DNA from: Nocardioides bizhenqiangii
GTDB taxonomy: Bacteria; Actinomycetota; Actinomycetes; Propionibacteriales; Nocardioidaceae
Length of the DNA stretch: 64,000 nucleotides
Reading direction: 5' to 3'
Assembly (NCBI RefSeq): GCF_034661235.1
Contig: NZ_CP141059.1
Span: 1,302,001-1,366,000 of the forward strand
A program made the position numbers and the translations under genes. The notes beneath the pieces were generated by a model. The model searched no databases, was not told where the DNA came from, and was given only the letters and a program-made list of their open reading frames with translations. Shown here one piece after another: positions 36,471-45,070 of this stretch (positions within the stretch are counted from its first letter, which is position 1; the number at the start of each line of letters is the position of its first letter).

Positions 36471-37226
36471 TCACGGCAGGAAGCCGCGGATCTGGCCGCC
36501 GTCGGCGCGGACCACGAGACAGGCGACCTTGTCGCCGGTGCTCGGCGTCCGGCTCTGGGTGAACGCAAGCAGGAAGTGCGTGTTGCCCCTGAACAGCTGC
36601 TTCTGCGCCCGGGAGAAGTTCTGGGTGCAGTGGAGGTCGATCTGGCTGCTGTCGTCGAACTCGTACGCCGCCGCTTCCTGCTCGTCGAGCACCTTGACCT
36701 CGAGCACCTGTGCCGCGTGGGACGTGGAGCAACCGACCACCTCGACGTTGCTGATCCCTTCGTCGGTGCTCGGGTCGAAACCGGCGCCGATGAGGCACTG
36801 GCCCGCTTGGAGGTCGTTGGCGAAGACGTCCACCACCATCTGCTCCTCCTCGACCGGCGCCTGCTGCTGGTCCGTGTCGTACGACGTGCCGCCGTCGCCC
36901 GAGAGCGCGCCGAAGATGCCGCCGATGCCTCCGCCGCACGACGCGAGCAGGATCCCGAATCCGACGACCCATCCGACCCAACGGTGCTTGGTCGGTGTCG
37001 TGGTGACGAACGAGACCATCGAGGTGCCGGACGACTGGCCGTACGGGACCTGCGGAGCACCGCTGTACGGGACCTGCGGAGCACCGCTGTACCGGACCTG
37101 CGGAGCACCGCCGTAGGGGACGAACGGCTCCGGGGCGGCGTCGGCCGGCTCGTCGTCGGGCGTGGCGTCCGGTTGGTACGGCGTGAAGCCGCCCGCGTCG
37201 CCGTACGGATCCTGGCCCTGGCCCAC
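36471..37226 (-). CDS. Single-pass membrane protein with GAPQVPYS repeats and Cys-containing outer domain
   Basis: A 251-residue protein. The cytosolic N-terminus is Pro/Tyr-rich with three 8-residue repeats of the type APQVPYSG. One transmembrane helix (WVGWVVGFGILLASCGGGIGG, ~82-105) follows, then ~140 outer residues. The outer part contains the pattern LQAGQCLI...VEVVGCSTSHAAQVLEVKVL, like the septum-formation-type domain of actinobacterial proteins (GxC...VxC..pH..qV), and later cysteines (HCTQNF, ACLV) that could pair. The start is GTG at 37226. It is convergent with the radical SAM gene (27 bases between). Two related proteins lie at 42201 and 43167. The function is unknown. Confidence 0.7.
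   Translation of the reverse strand: MGQGQDPYGDAGGFTPYQPDATPDDEPADAAPEPFVPYGGAPQVRYSGAPQVPYSGAPQVPYGQSSGTSMVSFVTTTPTKHRWVGWVVGFGILLASCGGGIGGIFGALSGDGGTSYDTDQQQAPVEEEQMVVDVFANDLQAGQCLIGAGFDPSTDEGISNVEVVGCSTSHAAQVLEVKVLDEQEAAAYEFDDSSQIDLHCTQNFSRAQKQLFRGNTHFLLAFTQSRTPSTGDKVACLVVRADGGQIRGFLP
37041..37112. repeat. 24-bp tandem repeat, three units, coding
   Basis: Units at 37041-37064, 37065-37088 (identical) and 37089-37112 (two changes) encode repeated APQVPYSG-type octapeptides in the leftward membrane protein gene. Copy-number change would stay in frame. Confidence 0.85.
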
Positions 37227-37272
37227 GAACCGCAGCGTAGGGCCCCGGGCGACGCCCAGGGCGGCTTTCGGC

Positions 37273-37491
37273 TCAGCCGGCCCGGCCCAGCACCTCGGCA
37301 GCGGAGACGGCGCCGTGGCGGTCCTCGATCGCGTCCGCCAGCTGGCGGACCTCGTCCTCGCTGACCTCGACCCCGACCTCGTCGACGCCGCGGCGCAGCT
37401 CTTCGGCGACGGTGTCTTCGGTCGCGCCGTCCTGCCAGGAGGTCACCCGGTCGACGACGGCCTGGATTGCTTCCATCCTCTCGTCTGTCAT
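37273..37491 (-). CDS. Small acidic helical protein, unknown
   Basis: A 72-residue protein, MTDERMEAIQAVVDRVTSW onward, rich in Glu/Asp and predicted to be helical. It contains repeated short helices (ATEDTVAEELRRGVDEVG, SEDEVRQLADAIED) with no cysteine or membrane segment. It may be a small regulator or adaptor; no family was recognised. The ATG at 37491 has only a weak ribosome-binding site. It lies between the MMPL gene and the 36471 membrane protein in the same direction and could be expressed with either. Confidence 0.6.
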   Translation of the reverse strand: MTDERMEAIQAVVDRVTSWQDGATEDTVAEELRRGVDEVGVEVSEDEVRQLADAIEDRHGAVSAAEVLGRAG

Positions 37492-37535
37492 GCCGCGGCG
37501 GTACCCGATGTCCTGGGTGCAATCCGCCCCTCGGG

Positions 37536-39713
37536 CTACACCCGCTCGGGCACGCGGTCCGGGACCGAGTCGGCGACACCGACCCTGCGGTGCAAGGCCC
37601 GCAGCGGTCGCGGAGCCCACCACGCGGCCTCGCCGAGCAGCCGGATGCCGGCCGGGAGGAGGACCCCCCGGATCAAGGTCGCGTCGATCAGGATCGCCAG
37701 ACCGGTGCCGAGGCCGAAGAACTGGATGAAGCTGACGTCGCTCACCAGGAAGGCGAAGAAGCTGATCGCGATCAGAGCGGCTGCGGTGCTGACGATCCGG
37801 CCGGTGTGGGCGAGGCCGTGGACCACGGCCTCGACGTTGTCGAGCCCGGAGTCGCGCATCTCCTTGATCCGGGCCAGCACGAAGACCTCGTAGTCCATCG
37901 ACAGGCCGAACGCCACGCAGAACAGCAGGACCATCATGCTGGTGTCCATCGGCAGCGGCGTGAAACCGAGCAGGCCGCTCAGGTGGCCGTCCTGGAACAC
38001 CCAGACCATCGCGCCGAGCGTGGCCGACAGACCGATCCCGTTGAGCACCAGTGCACGGAGCGGCTGCACCACGCTGCCGGTGAAGAGGAACAGCACGACG
38101 AACGTCGTGATCACCATCCACCCGACCGCGATCGGCAGCCGGTCTCCGATCGCACCCATGTTGTCCCGCAGCTCAGCGGTGGGACCGCCGACGAGCGCCT
38201 CGGTGCCGCCGGGATCCGGGACGTCCCGCACGGACTCGACCAGGTCGCGCGCCTCGGTCGACCGGGTGTCGAGGTCGCTCACCACCGCGACCCGCTCCGC
38301 GGTCACCCCAGGCGGCTCCGGCGCCGGCGGCGGCCCGGCGTCGGTGCTCGCACCATCGGTGAAGCTTCCGAGCCGGGTGTCGACGCGCGCGACGTCGGGC
38401 AGCCGCGAGAGCTCGACGGCGTACGACGCCAGCGTCTCGTCGCTCACGCGGTCGGTGGTCACGACGTCGATCGAGCTGCTCCCGTCCGCTGCGAAGTCCT
38501 CGCGCAACAGGTCGCCGACCTGCCGGCTGGACGCGCTCGTGGGGAGCACGCGGTCGTCGGGGGTCCCGAACGAGATGCCGAGGAGCGGCACCGCCATCAG
38601 CGCCAGCACGCCGAGTACCGGCACCGCGGTCAGCACCGGCCGCCGGGTGACGAATCGCGCCAGCCGGGCCCAGGTCGGGGCCTCCTCGCCACGGATACCC
38701 CGGACTCCGGGCACCCGGAGCTTGTCGATCCGGTCGCCGAGGAGGGTGAGCGCCGCCGGCAGCAGGACGGTCGCGCTGAACGCCGTGATCAGCATGACGC
38801 CGACGCCGGCGTAGGCGAAGGACCGCAGGAAGTACTGCGGGAAGACCAGGAGCGCGGTCAGGGCCAGCGCGACCGTGGTCGCGCTGAACACGATGGTTCG
38901 CCCGGCCGTCTCGACGGCGCGGACCACAGCAGCGGCGTGGTCCCTGCGCGTCCGCTCCTCCCGGACCCGGGCCACCATCAGCAGCCCGTAGTCGACCGCG
39001 AGCCCGAGCCCGAGGCCGGTCGTGAGGTTGACCGCGTAGATCGAGACGTCGGTGACCGAGCCCAGCAGGGACAGCTCCGCGAACGTCCCCAGGATGGCGA
39101 TGATGCCGACCGAGAGCGTCACCAGTGCGCCGACGACATTGCCGAACGCGAGCACCAGCAGGATCAGGATCAACGGGATCGCGATGCTCTCGGCGAGGCC
39201 GAGGTCGGCCCCGATCTGGGCGCCGACCTGCTCGCCCGTCGCCTCGGCGCCGCCGATCCGCACCGTCGCGCCGTCGGTCTCGCCCTCGTAGGCATCGAGG
39301 ATGTCCGCGGGCTCCGTCTCGTCGTCGACGGCCGAGGCGGTGATCAACGCGTGCCGGCCGTCCGTCGATCGCATCGACGGAGCGTCGGTCTCGAAGTAGG
39401 AGGCGAGGACCTCGAGCCGGCCGTCCGCGCGGAGCTGCTCGGTGAGCTCTCGTCCGGCCGCGGCTGCCGCGCCGTCGTCGACCGTGCCGCTCTCCGGGGA
39501 GACCACGAAGAGGTAGTCGGCCGCGCCCCCGAACTCGTCGGCGAGGGCAGTGGCCGCCCGGCTGCTCTCGGACTCGGGGTCCGCGAACCCCTCGGTCTGG
39601 AGCTTGCCGAACGCGGTGACGCCGAGATAACCGGCGGCGAGGACCGCCAGCAGTCCGACGGCCAGCACCAGGCGGGCGCGAGTCGTCACGAGGATCCCGA
39701 TGCGGTGGAACAT
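37536..39713 (-). CDS. MMPL-family RND transporter
   Basis: A 725-residue protein with the MMPL duplication: helix, ~130-residue outer domain, six helices, repeated twice. It begins ILVTTRARLVLAVGLLAVLAAGYLG. The conserved Asp-Tyr pairs of the proton path are present in both halves: GLGLAVDYGLLMVARVREE and AFGLSMDYEVFVLARIKEM. Family members export lipids, siderophores or hydrophobic drugs using the proton gradient. GGAGG lies exactly 5 bases before the ATG. It is divergent from a TetR gene with direct repeats between the two, so it is very likely the target of that regulator. The C-terminal half ends with a basic tail. Confidence 0.92.
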   Translation of the reverse strand: MFHRIGILVTTRARLVLAVGLLAVLAAGYLGVTAFGKLQTEGFADPESESSRAATALADEFGGAADYLFVVSPESGTVDDGAAAAAGRELTEQLRADGRLEVLASYFETDAPSMRSTDGRHALITASAVDDETEPADILDAYEGETDGATVRIGGAEATGEQVGAQIGADLGLAESIAIPLILILLVLAFGNVVGALVTLSVGIIAILGTFAELSLLGSVTDVSIYAVNLTTGLGLGLAVDYGLLMVARVREERTRRDHAAAVVRAVETAGRTIVFSATTVALALTALLVFPQYFLRSFAYAGVGVMLITAFSATVLLPAALTLLGDRIDKLRVPGVRGIRGEEAPTWARLARFVTRRPVLTAVPVLGVLALMAVPLLGISFGTPDDRVLPTSASSRQVGDLLREDFAADGSSSIDVVTTDRVSDETLASYAVELSRLPDVARVDTRLGSFTDGASTDAGPPPAPEPPGVTAERVAVVSDLDTRSTEARDLVESVRDVPDPGGTEALVGGPTAELRDNMGAIGDRLPIAVGWMVITTFVVLFLFTGSVVQPLRALVLNGIGLSATLGAMVWVFQDGHLSGLLGFTPLPMDTSMMVLLFCVAFGLSMDYEVFVLARIKEMRDSGLDNVEAVVHGLAHTGRIVSTAAALIAISFFAFLVSDVSFIQFFGLGTGLAILIDATLIRGVLLPAGIRLLGEAAWWAPRPLRALHRRVGVADSVPDRVPERV

Positions 39714-39740
39714 GTCGACCTCCGAGGCACAGATGTGAAC

Positions 39741-39793
39741 GGGCGTAAACTTTGTGGGTGTTAACTTTGCATAAAATGTGTGCGGGTGTCAAC
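39741..39793. promoter_or_regulatory. Three GGGYGTNAAC direct repeats, probable TetR operator
   Basis: GGGCGTAAAC (39741-39750), GGGTGTTAAC (39756-39765) and GGGTGTCAAC (39784-39793) lie between the divergent MMPL and TetR genes. A TAAAAT box (39772-39777) between the second and third units is the likely -10 of tetR. Binding there could repress both genes. Confidence 0.5.
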
Positions 39794-39801
39794 ATGGGGA
39801 C

Positions 39802-40473
39802 GTGACCACGTCCTCCGCCCGGCCCCGCTACCACCACGGCGACCTGCGCAACGCACTCGCGCGGGCAGCTGCCGACCTCGCTGCCGACGGGGGACCGGAC
39901 GCAGTCACCATCCGTGGCGCAGCCCGCGCGGTGGGGGTCACCCCCACCGCCGCCTACCGCCACTTCGCGAACCAGGCAGATCTCTTCTTCGCCGCGAAGG
40001 AGCAGGCGATGGCGGGGATGGCCGCGGCGATGGCGGAGTACCTCGCCCAGGTGCCGACCGAAGGCGACCCGATTGCGCTCGCGCTGGAGCGGCTGATCTC
40101 GACCGGGCGCGGTTACGTGCGGTTCGCCCTGAGCGAGCCGGGCGTCTTCCGCACCTGCTTCACCGGTGCCGCCGACGCCATCCCCGAAGAAGTCCCGTCC
40201 GCGATCGAGCTGGGCGAGAAGGCGCCGTACGCCCTGCTCGGCGAGATGCTGGACGGCCTGGTCGAGGTCGGCTACCTCGACCCGCGGGACCGGCCCGACG
40301 CCGAGGCCGGACCCTGGGCCGCCGTGCACGGCCTGGCGATGTTGCTGATCGACGGTCCGCTGAGGCGGGCGTCGGAGGCCGAGCGCGAGGCGGCGATCGT
40401 CACGACCCTGGCGCTGGTCGCGCGCGGGCTCGCAACCGGGCCCCAGGCGGCGCGGCCGGCACCCGACGCGTAA
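39802..40473 (+). CDS. TetR-family repressor, probable regulator of MMPL
   Basis: A 223-residue regulator. The N-terminal helix-turn-helix is YHHGDLRNALARAAADLAAD followed by VTIRGAARAVGVTPTAAYRHF. The C-terminal ligand domain is of the TetR_C_33/WHG kind (RYVRFALSEPGVFRTCF). The GTG at 39802 starts VTTSSARPRYHHGDL; an upstream GTG at 39778 would add eight residues (CGCQHGD-like), which is less likely because it lies too close to the -10 box. Divergent placement from the MMPL transporter and repeats in the shared promoter argue for direct control. The ligand is unknown. Confidence 0.9.
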   Translation: MTTSSARPRYHHGDLRNALARAAADLAADGGPDAVTIRGAARAVGVTPTAAYRHFANQADLFFAAKEQAMAGMAAAMAEYLAQVPTEGDPIALALERLISTGRGYVRFALSEPGVFRTCFTGAADAIPEEVPSAIELGEKAPYALLGEMLDGLVEVGYLDPRDRPDAEAGPWAAVHGLAMLLIDGPLRRASEAEREAAIVTTLALVARGLATGPQAARPAPDA

Positions 40474-40547
40474 CCCGTCGCGACCGGTCACGGAACCTTC
40501 ACGTCGGTGTCGACCGCTGGTCGCCGTGCCGCGATTGGGTTCGAGGC

Positions 40548-42191
40548 ATGCGTTCGACTCGGAGAAGCATGCTGCGGGCCGGTGTCGTTGCCGGCGCCGC
40601 CACCGTGACCGTCACGGGGCCGATCGGCCTCCCCGACACCCGCGCCACGGCCGCTGCATCGCCGTTGCGCCGGGACCCGTTCACCCTCGGCGTGGCTTCC
40701 GGCGACCCGTTGCCCGACGGCTTCGTCATCTGGACCCGGCTCGCGCCGTCGCCACTCGATGCGGATGGTCTCGGAGGCATGCCTGCCCGCAACTTCTCGG
40801 TGCTGTGGCAGGTCGCGAGCGACGAGCGGTTCGCGGACGTGGTCCGCTCCGGGTCGGTCACGGCATCGCCCGCCTGGGCCCACGCCGTCCACGTCGAGGT
40901 CGGGGGTCTGAGGCCGGGCCGTGAGTACTACTACCGGTTCCGTCAGGGCAGGTGGACCAGTGCCACCGGTCGGGGTGTCACCTCGCCGGCTCCCGGTGCT
41001 GCAGTGCCGTCGATGACGATGGCGTTCGCGTCCTGCTCGAACTTCCCGGCGGGCTACTTCTCGGCCTACCGGGCCCTCGCGGACGAGCGCCCGGACCTGA
41101 TCCTGCACCTGGGCGACTACCAGTACGAGGGTGGTGGCGACGGAATCGGCCGCCACCACGCCGGGCCCGAGACGGTCACGCTCGCGAACTACCGACAGCG
41201 CCACGCGCAGTACAAGACGGAGCCCGACCTGCAAGCGGCCCACGCGGCTGCGCCCTGGCTGGCGGTGTGGGACGACCACGAGGTCGACAACAACTACGCC
41301 GACCTGATTCCCGAGCGGGCGGCCGATCTCCCGGGTTTCGCGGAACGGCGGGCGGCGGCGTACCGCGCGTACTACGAGAACCTCCCGCTCCGCCGCACGT
41401 CCGTGCCCACCGGCCCCGACATGCAGCTCTTCCGGAGGGTCCAGTGGGGGAGCCTCGCGAGCTTCCACATGCTCGACACCCGCCAGCACCGCTCGGACCA
41501 GGCGTGCGGAGACGGCTACAAGGCCTGTCCCGACGCGGCTGACCCGGCGAGGTCGCTGCTCGGGACCGCGCAGGAGGCGTGGCTCGCGACCGGGTTCGCC
41601 CAGTCGGAGGCGACCTGGGACCTGCTCGGCCAGCAGGTGTTCTTCGGGCAGCGTGACAACAATCCCGAGGCTGCGACGACAGTGTCGATGGATGCGTGGG
41701 ACGGATACCCGGCGACGCGCGACCGTGTCGTGCAGTCGTGGACCGACGCGGGAGTCCGCAACCCGGTCGTCCTGACGGGCGACGTGCACGCGCACTGGGC
41801 GTCGGACGTGTACGCCGACTTCGCCGACCCGTCCTCGGGCGTGGTGGGCTCCGAGTTGGTCACGTCGTCGATCTCGTCAGGAGGCGATGGGTACGACGAG
41901 CCGACCGGCACGCACCCCTGGGCCGCGTGGAACCCGAACCTCCGGTTCTGGACCAACCTGCGTGGCTACGTCAGCACGACGATCACGCCCGACGCGCTGA
42001 CCGCGCGGTTCCGGTGCGTCCCGAAGGTCACCGAGCCGGGGGCGGCCGCCTTCACCAGAGCGACGTTCGTGATCGAGGACGGTGTCCGAGGTCTCCAGGA
42101 GGAGGGCGCCAGCCTGCGTCCACGTCGTACCAACGACGCGCCGGGACGTGACCGCATCATCCGCGATACGATCCGGGAGGAGACCAAGTGA
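40548..42191 (+). CDS. phoD: PhoD-type alkaline phosphatase/phosphodiesterase, Tat-exported
   Basis: A 547-residue secreted metallophosphatase. The N-terminus has a Tat signal (STRRSMLRAGVVAGAA, with R5 and R6). An Ig-like N-domain (FTLGVASGDPLPDGFVIWTRL) precedes the PhoD core. Metal ligands are visible in FASCSNFP, LHLGDYQYEG, VWDDHEVDNNY and LTGDVHAHW; these hold the Fe/Ca centre in known PhoD. It releases phosphate from phosphodiesters and monoesters outside the cell. The ATG at 40548 is the first Met at the Tat region; GAGG is immediately upstream, closer than usual. No Pho box was identified by eye. It is convergent with the DUF4190-like gene. Confidence 0.92.
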   Translation: MRSTRRSMLRAGVVAGAATVTVTGPIGLPDTRATAAASPLRRDPFTLGVASGDPLPDGFVIWTRLAPSPLDADGLGGMPARNFSVLWQVASDERFADVVRSGSVTASPAWAHAVHVEVGGLRPGREYYYRFRQGRWTSATGRGVTSPAPGAAVPSMTMAFASCSNFPAGYFSAYRALADERPDLILHLGDYQYEGGGDGIGRHHAGPETVTLANYRQRHAQYKTEPDLQAAHAAAPWLAVWDDHEVDNNYADLIPERAADLPGFAERRAAAYRAYYENLPLRRTSVPTGPDMQLFRRVQWGSLASFHMLDTRQHRSDQACGDGYKACPDAADPARSLLGTAQEAWLATGFAQSEATWDLLGQQVFFGQRDNNPEAATTVSMDAWDGYPATRDRVVQSWTDAGVRNPVVLTGDVHAHWASDVYADFADPSSGVVGSELVTSSISSGGDGYDEPTGTHPWAAWNPNLRFWTNLRGYVSTTITPDALTARFRCVPKVTEPGAAAFTRATFVIEDGVRGLQEEGASLRPRRTNDAPGRDRIIRDTIREETK

Positions 42192-42200
42192 GGGCCCAGC

Positions 42201-43049
42201 TCATCGTCGTGAGTTCTTCACGCTTCCCGTGACGTCGCTCATGTCGGGTTCCGTCACGGTGCAGAGGATGGTGTGGTCGCCCAAGCGCCACGACATCGGC
42301 GTGGGGGAGTAGTACACGACCTCGAGGCTGGACCGGCGGAACGGCTTGCCGACGTACTCCTCGAACGCGCGCAGGCACTCCGCCCCACGGCGGTCGAGCG
42401 CGGCCGTGCCGGGGAAGTCGTCGCCGCCCACCTCGATGCTGTGGAAGAACTCGGCCTGGTGCGGCTCCCCGCACGGGACGACCTCCACCGAAGCGGATCC
42501 CTCAGCCTCGGAGCCGTCCGTGGGGATGTCGTCGAGGTTCGGTTCGTCGAAGCAGTCGCCGATGCGCAGTCGGTCGAGGGTCACCGTTCCACCGTCGACC
42601 ACCCGCCCTTCGCTGTCGCGTTCGGTGTTGTCGATGCCGTTGAACAGGACCACGACGACGTAGACGACGTTGAGGACGATGAGCAGGCCGGAGATGATCA
42701 GCGCCGCGATCGCCATGCCCTTGCCGTGGTCGCCGCCACCCCTGCTCCGGACGAGGACCGCGATCGCGAGACCGATCGCCACCAGGAACGCGAACGGGAT
42801 GCAGAAGGCGATGGCAAGCCCGAGCGCCCACCCCGCCATCTTGCGGGACTTGTCGGCGGCGTACCTCGGTGCTTCGCCGAGACGGAGCTGGCCAGGCGAC
42901 GCGTACGGATCGCTGGTCTGGGTGCGCCCGCGGTTCTCCGCGATCCACTCGTCGACCGACCTGCCGCCGGCCGGCCGCCCCGCGGTTCCGGGTTCGGGAT
43001 CGGGCGGCGGACCCGGTGGCGTCAGGTCGTCGGGCGGGATCTCGGGCAT
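42201..43049 (-). CDS. DUF4190-like membrane protein with septum-formation-type outer domain
   Basis: A 282-residue protein. The N-terminus is Pro-rich and cytosolic (~1-90). Two transmembrane helices (WALGLAIAFCIPFAFLVAIG and MAIAALIISGLLIVLNVVYV) are joined by RSRGGGDHGKG, as in DUF4190. An outer ~150-residue domain follows with the pattern LRIGDCFDE...VEVVPCGEPHQAEFFHSI and a final CTV; these cysteines probably pair. This matches 'septum formation' domain proteins of actinobacteria, whose true role is unproven. GGAG lies 6 bases before the ATG. The 43167 gene, of similar design, reads into it, so the two may be cotranscribed. Confidence 0.75.
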   Translation of the reverse strand: MPEIPPDDLTPPGPPPDPEPGTAGRPAGGRSVDEWIAENRGRTQTSDPYASPGQLRLGEAPRYAADKSRKMAGWALGLAIAFCIPFAFLVAIGLAIAVLVRSRGGGDHGKGMAIAALIISGLLIVLNVVYVVVVLFNGIDNTERDSEGRVVDGGTVTLDRLRIGDCFDEPNLDDIPTDGSEAEGSASVEVVPCGEPHQAEFFHSIEVGGDDFPGTAALDRRGAECLRAFEEYVGKPFRRSSLEVVYYSPTPMSWRLGDHTILCTVTEPDMSDVTGSVKNSRR

Positions 43050-43166
43050 CAGGGTCTCCGATGTCGGGGGGGGTGCCCCGAGAACGATCCGATCGCGCTT
43101 CGGTCATACCGCGAGGACGGCCGGGTGCCCGGTCACCCGCCGCTCTACCGGTTGCTCATCCTCGGC

Positions 43167-43817
43167 TCAGAGGATCGGCTCGTCGAGCTTGTCGCTGCTG
43201 GAGACGTAGCAGACGAAGTGGTCACCGTTGTCGACGTTGTTGGGGTCCTCGATGAGCGCGTTGTACTCCAGGCCCTCGACTGCGTCGAGCTTGGCCTGGT
43301 CCTCAGGGTCGATGATCTCGGCGCAGTAGTCGGTCATGGCTTGACCACCGTTGCTGATGGCTTCCCTGTTGCTGTCGTCGACCTCAGCGACTGCGACGAT
43401 CTCGCCATCGTGGTCCTCGGAGCACTCCTTCTCGTACAGCAGGACGGTGTTGTCGTCCTCCTCGTCGATGTCGATGCACTGGCCGACCTCGGCCTCGTCC
43501 GGCAGGACGAGCGAGTCGAACCACGCCACGCCGGCGACCGCGGCGATGCCGACGCCGATCCACACCAGCAGACCCAGCAGACCGAGCACGATGCCGGTGA
43601 TGGCGAACCCGCGACCCTTGCGCTGACCCCCCTTGGTGCGCTTGAGGCCCACGAAACCCAGGATCAGACCCACGGGCGCGCAACAGATGAGGCCGAGCAC
43701 CAGCGACGCGATCGAGACGCCGTCCGTGCTGGTCGGTGCCGCGCCGCCCTGGTAGGGCGCTCCGTAGGGATTCTGAGGTGTCTGGCCGTAGGGATCGTTG
43801 CCGTAGGGGTTGCTCAC
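43167..43817 (-). CDS. DUF4190-like membrane protein with Cys-containing outer domain
   Basis: A 216-residue protein starting VSNPYGNDPYGQTPQNPYG, a Tyr/Pro/Gly-rich tail. Two helices follow (VSIASLVLGLICCAPVGLILGFVGL and GFAITGIVLGLLGLLVWIG) with the DUF4190 linker KRTKGGQRKGRG. The outer ~110 residues are very acidic with GQCIDIDEEDD, KECSEDHDGEIVAV, DYCAEI and FVCYV. The Cys pattern and the DHDGEIV piece parallel the domains at 36471 and 42201. The start is the GTG at 43817, 7 bases after a TAGGCT box, which suggests a leaderless message. Function unknown. Confidence 0.75.
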   Translation of the reverse strand: MSNPYGNDPYGQTPQNPYGAPYQGGAAPTSTDGVSIASLVLGLICCAPVGLILGFVGLKRTKGGQRKGRGFAITGIVLGLLGLLVWIGVGIAAVAGVAWFDSLVLPDEAEVGQCIDIDEEDDNTVLLYEKECSEDHDGEIVAVAEVDDSNREAISNGGQAMTDYCAEIIDPEDQAKLDAVEGLEYNALIEDPNNVDNGDHFVCYVSSSDKLDEPIL

Positions 43818-43824
43818 GGCGAGC

Positions 43825-43830
43825 AGCCTA
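43825..43830 (-). promoter_or_regulatory. -10 box for leaderless DUF4190-like gene
   Basis: Read leftward, TAGGCT is followed by seven bases and then the GTG start. No Shine-Dalgarno sequence is present, so the start codon should be at the transcript's 5' end. Confidence 0.4.
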
Positions 43831-43875
43831 GGGCCAGCCGTGGTGATTCGGACGCTCATTGGTCACGATGTCGTC

Positions 43876-45054
43876 ATGCGCCACATCGACGACACCGAGC
43901 GCCGGACGCGGCTGGCGCGCCGGCAGGGCTTCGCCGGAGGCCTCCCGGATGCTGTCAGCGCCACTCGCGCCATGACCGTCCTCCATGCCACCGAGGCGGC
44001 AACGGTGCACCTCGCGCTGTGGGCACGGGTGCCGGGGATCACCGTCTCCGACGTCGAGTCCGCGCTCCACGACGATCGCGCCCTCGTCAAGCAGCTCGCG
44101 ATGCGACGCACCCTGTTCGTGTTCCCACGGGAGCTGTTGCCCGCCGCGTGGGGGAGTGCCGCTGCCCGCGTCGCCGTCCAGCAGCGCAAGCAGCTGGTGA
44201 AGTGGGTCTTCCAGGCCGGCCTTGCCGACGACCCGGACGCGTGGCTCGCCGACGTGTTCGCCGACGTACTCGTCGCGATGGCGGACGGGACGCCGCGCAC
44301 CACCCGCGAGCTGCGCGAGCTGGTGCCGGCGCTCGACGGGCGGTTCACGTTGGGCACGCCGGAGAAGAAGTGGGGAGGCGACTTCCCGATCGGCGCATGG
44401 GTGATGACCACCCTCGGCGCCGAGGGCCGGGTCGTGCGCGGTGTCAACGCGGGCCACTGGCGGCTCAACAAGCCGACCTGGGTGCGCACGGACCTGTGGC
44501 TCGACGAGGTGCCGTCACCGTGGCCCGAGGACAAGGGGTACGCCGAGCTCGTACGGCGATGGCTGGGGACCTTCGGGCCCGGCACCGAGACCGACATCGT
44601 GTGGTGGCTCGGCGCGACCAAGACGATCGTCCGGCGAGCGCTGGCGGAAATCGGCGCGGTCGAGGTCGCGCTCGACCGCGGCACCGGCTGGGTGCTGCCC
44701 GACGACCTCGACCCCGAGGAGCCGGTCGCGCCCTGGGCCGCGCTTCTGCCCACCCTCGACCCCACCGTGATGGGCTGGAAGGAGAGGGCGTTCTACCTCG
44801 ACCCGGCCGACACGCCGTACCTCTTCGACAGCAACGGCAACGCCGGCAACACCGCGTGGTGGGACGGCCGGGTCGTGGGCTGCTGGGTCCAGGACGACGA
44901 CGGGGTGGTCCGGCTGGTGCTGCGCCACGACGTCGGCGCCGAGGCGACGGTGGCGCTCGAGGCGGAGGCAGACCGGCTCACCGCCTGGCTCGACGGCGTC
45001 CGGATCGTCAACGTCTACGCCTCCCCGCAGATGAAGGGCGCCCGGCTCGCTTGA
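43876..45054 (+). CDS. AlkZ/YcaQ-superfamily (HTH_42) winged-helix DNA-binding protein
   Basis: A 392-residue protein of the winged-helix HTH_42 superfamily, which includes the interstrand-crosslink glycosylases AlkZ and YcaQ. It shows the N-terminal ARRQGFA...DAVSATRAMTVLHATEAATVHLALWARV, the FVFPRELLPAAWGSA segment, and the C-terminal WWDGRVVGCWVQ...GVRIVNV. Where AlkZ has the catalytic QxQ (QxD in YcaQ), this protein appears to have HAT (LHATEAA); my alignment is by eye. It may therefore be a different subclass or non-catalytic. The ATG at 43876 begins MRHIDDTERR. It is divergent from the DUF4190-like gene and ends 16 bases before the TIGR03936 gene. Confidence 0.8.
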   Translation: MRHIDDTERRTRLARRQGFAGGLPDAVSATRAMTVLHATEAATVHLALWARVPGITVSDVESALHDDRALVKQLAMRRTLFVFPRELLPAAWGSAAARVAVQQRKQLVKWVFQAGLADDPDAWLADVFADVLVAMADGTPRTTRELRELVPALDGRFTLGTPEKKWGGDFPIGAWVMTTLGAEGRVVRGVNAGHWRLNKPTWVRTDLWLDEVPSPWPEDKGYAELVRRWLGTFGPGTETDIVWWLGATKTIVRRALAEIGAVEVALDRGTGWVLPDDLDPEEPVAPWAALLPTLDPTVMGWKERAFYLDPADTPYLFDSNGNAGNTAWWDGRVVGCWVQDDDGVVRLVLRHDVGAEATVALEAEADRLTAWLDGVRIVNVYASPQMKGARLA

Positions 45055-45056
45055 TC

Positions 45057-45062
45057 TACGAT
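45057..45062 (+). promoter_or_regulatory. -10 box for leaderless TIGR03936 gene
   Basis: TACGAT ends 8 bases before the GTG at 45071 with no Shine-Dalgarno sequence between. It restores a promoter to the downstream half of the split radical SAM locus. Confidence 0.4.
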
Positions 45063-45070
45063 CGGCGTCC

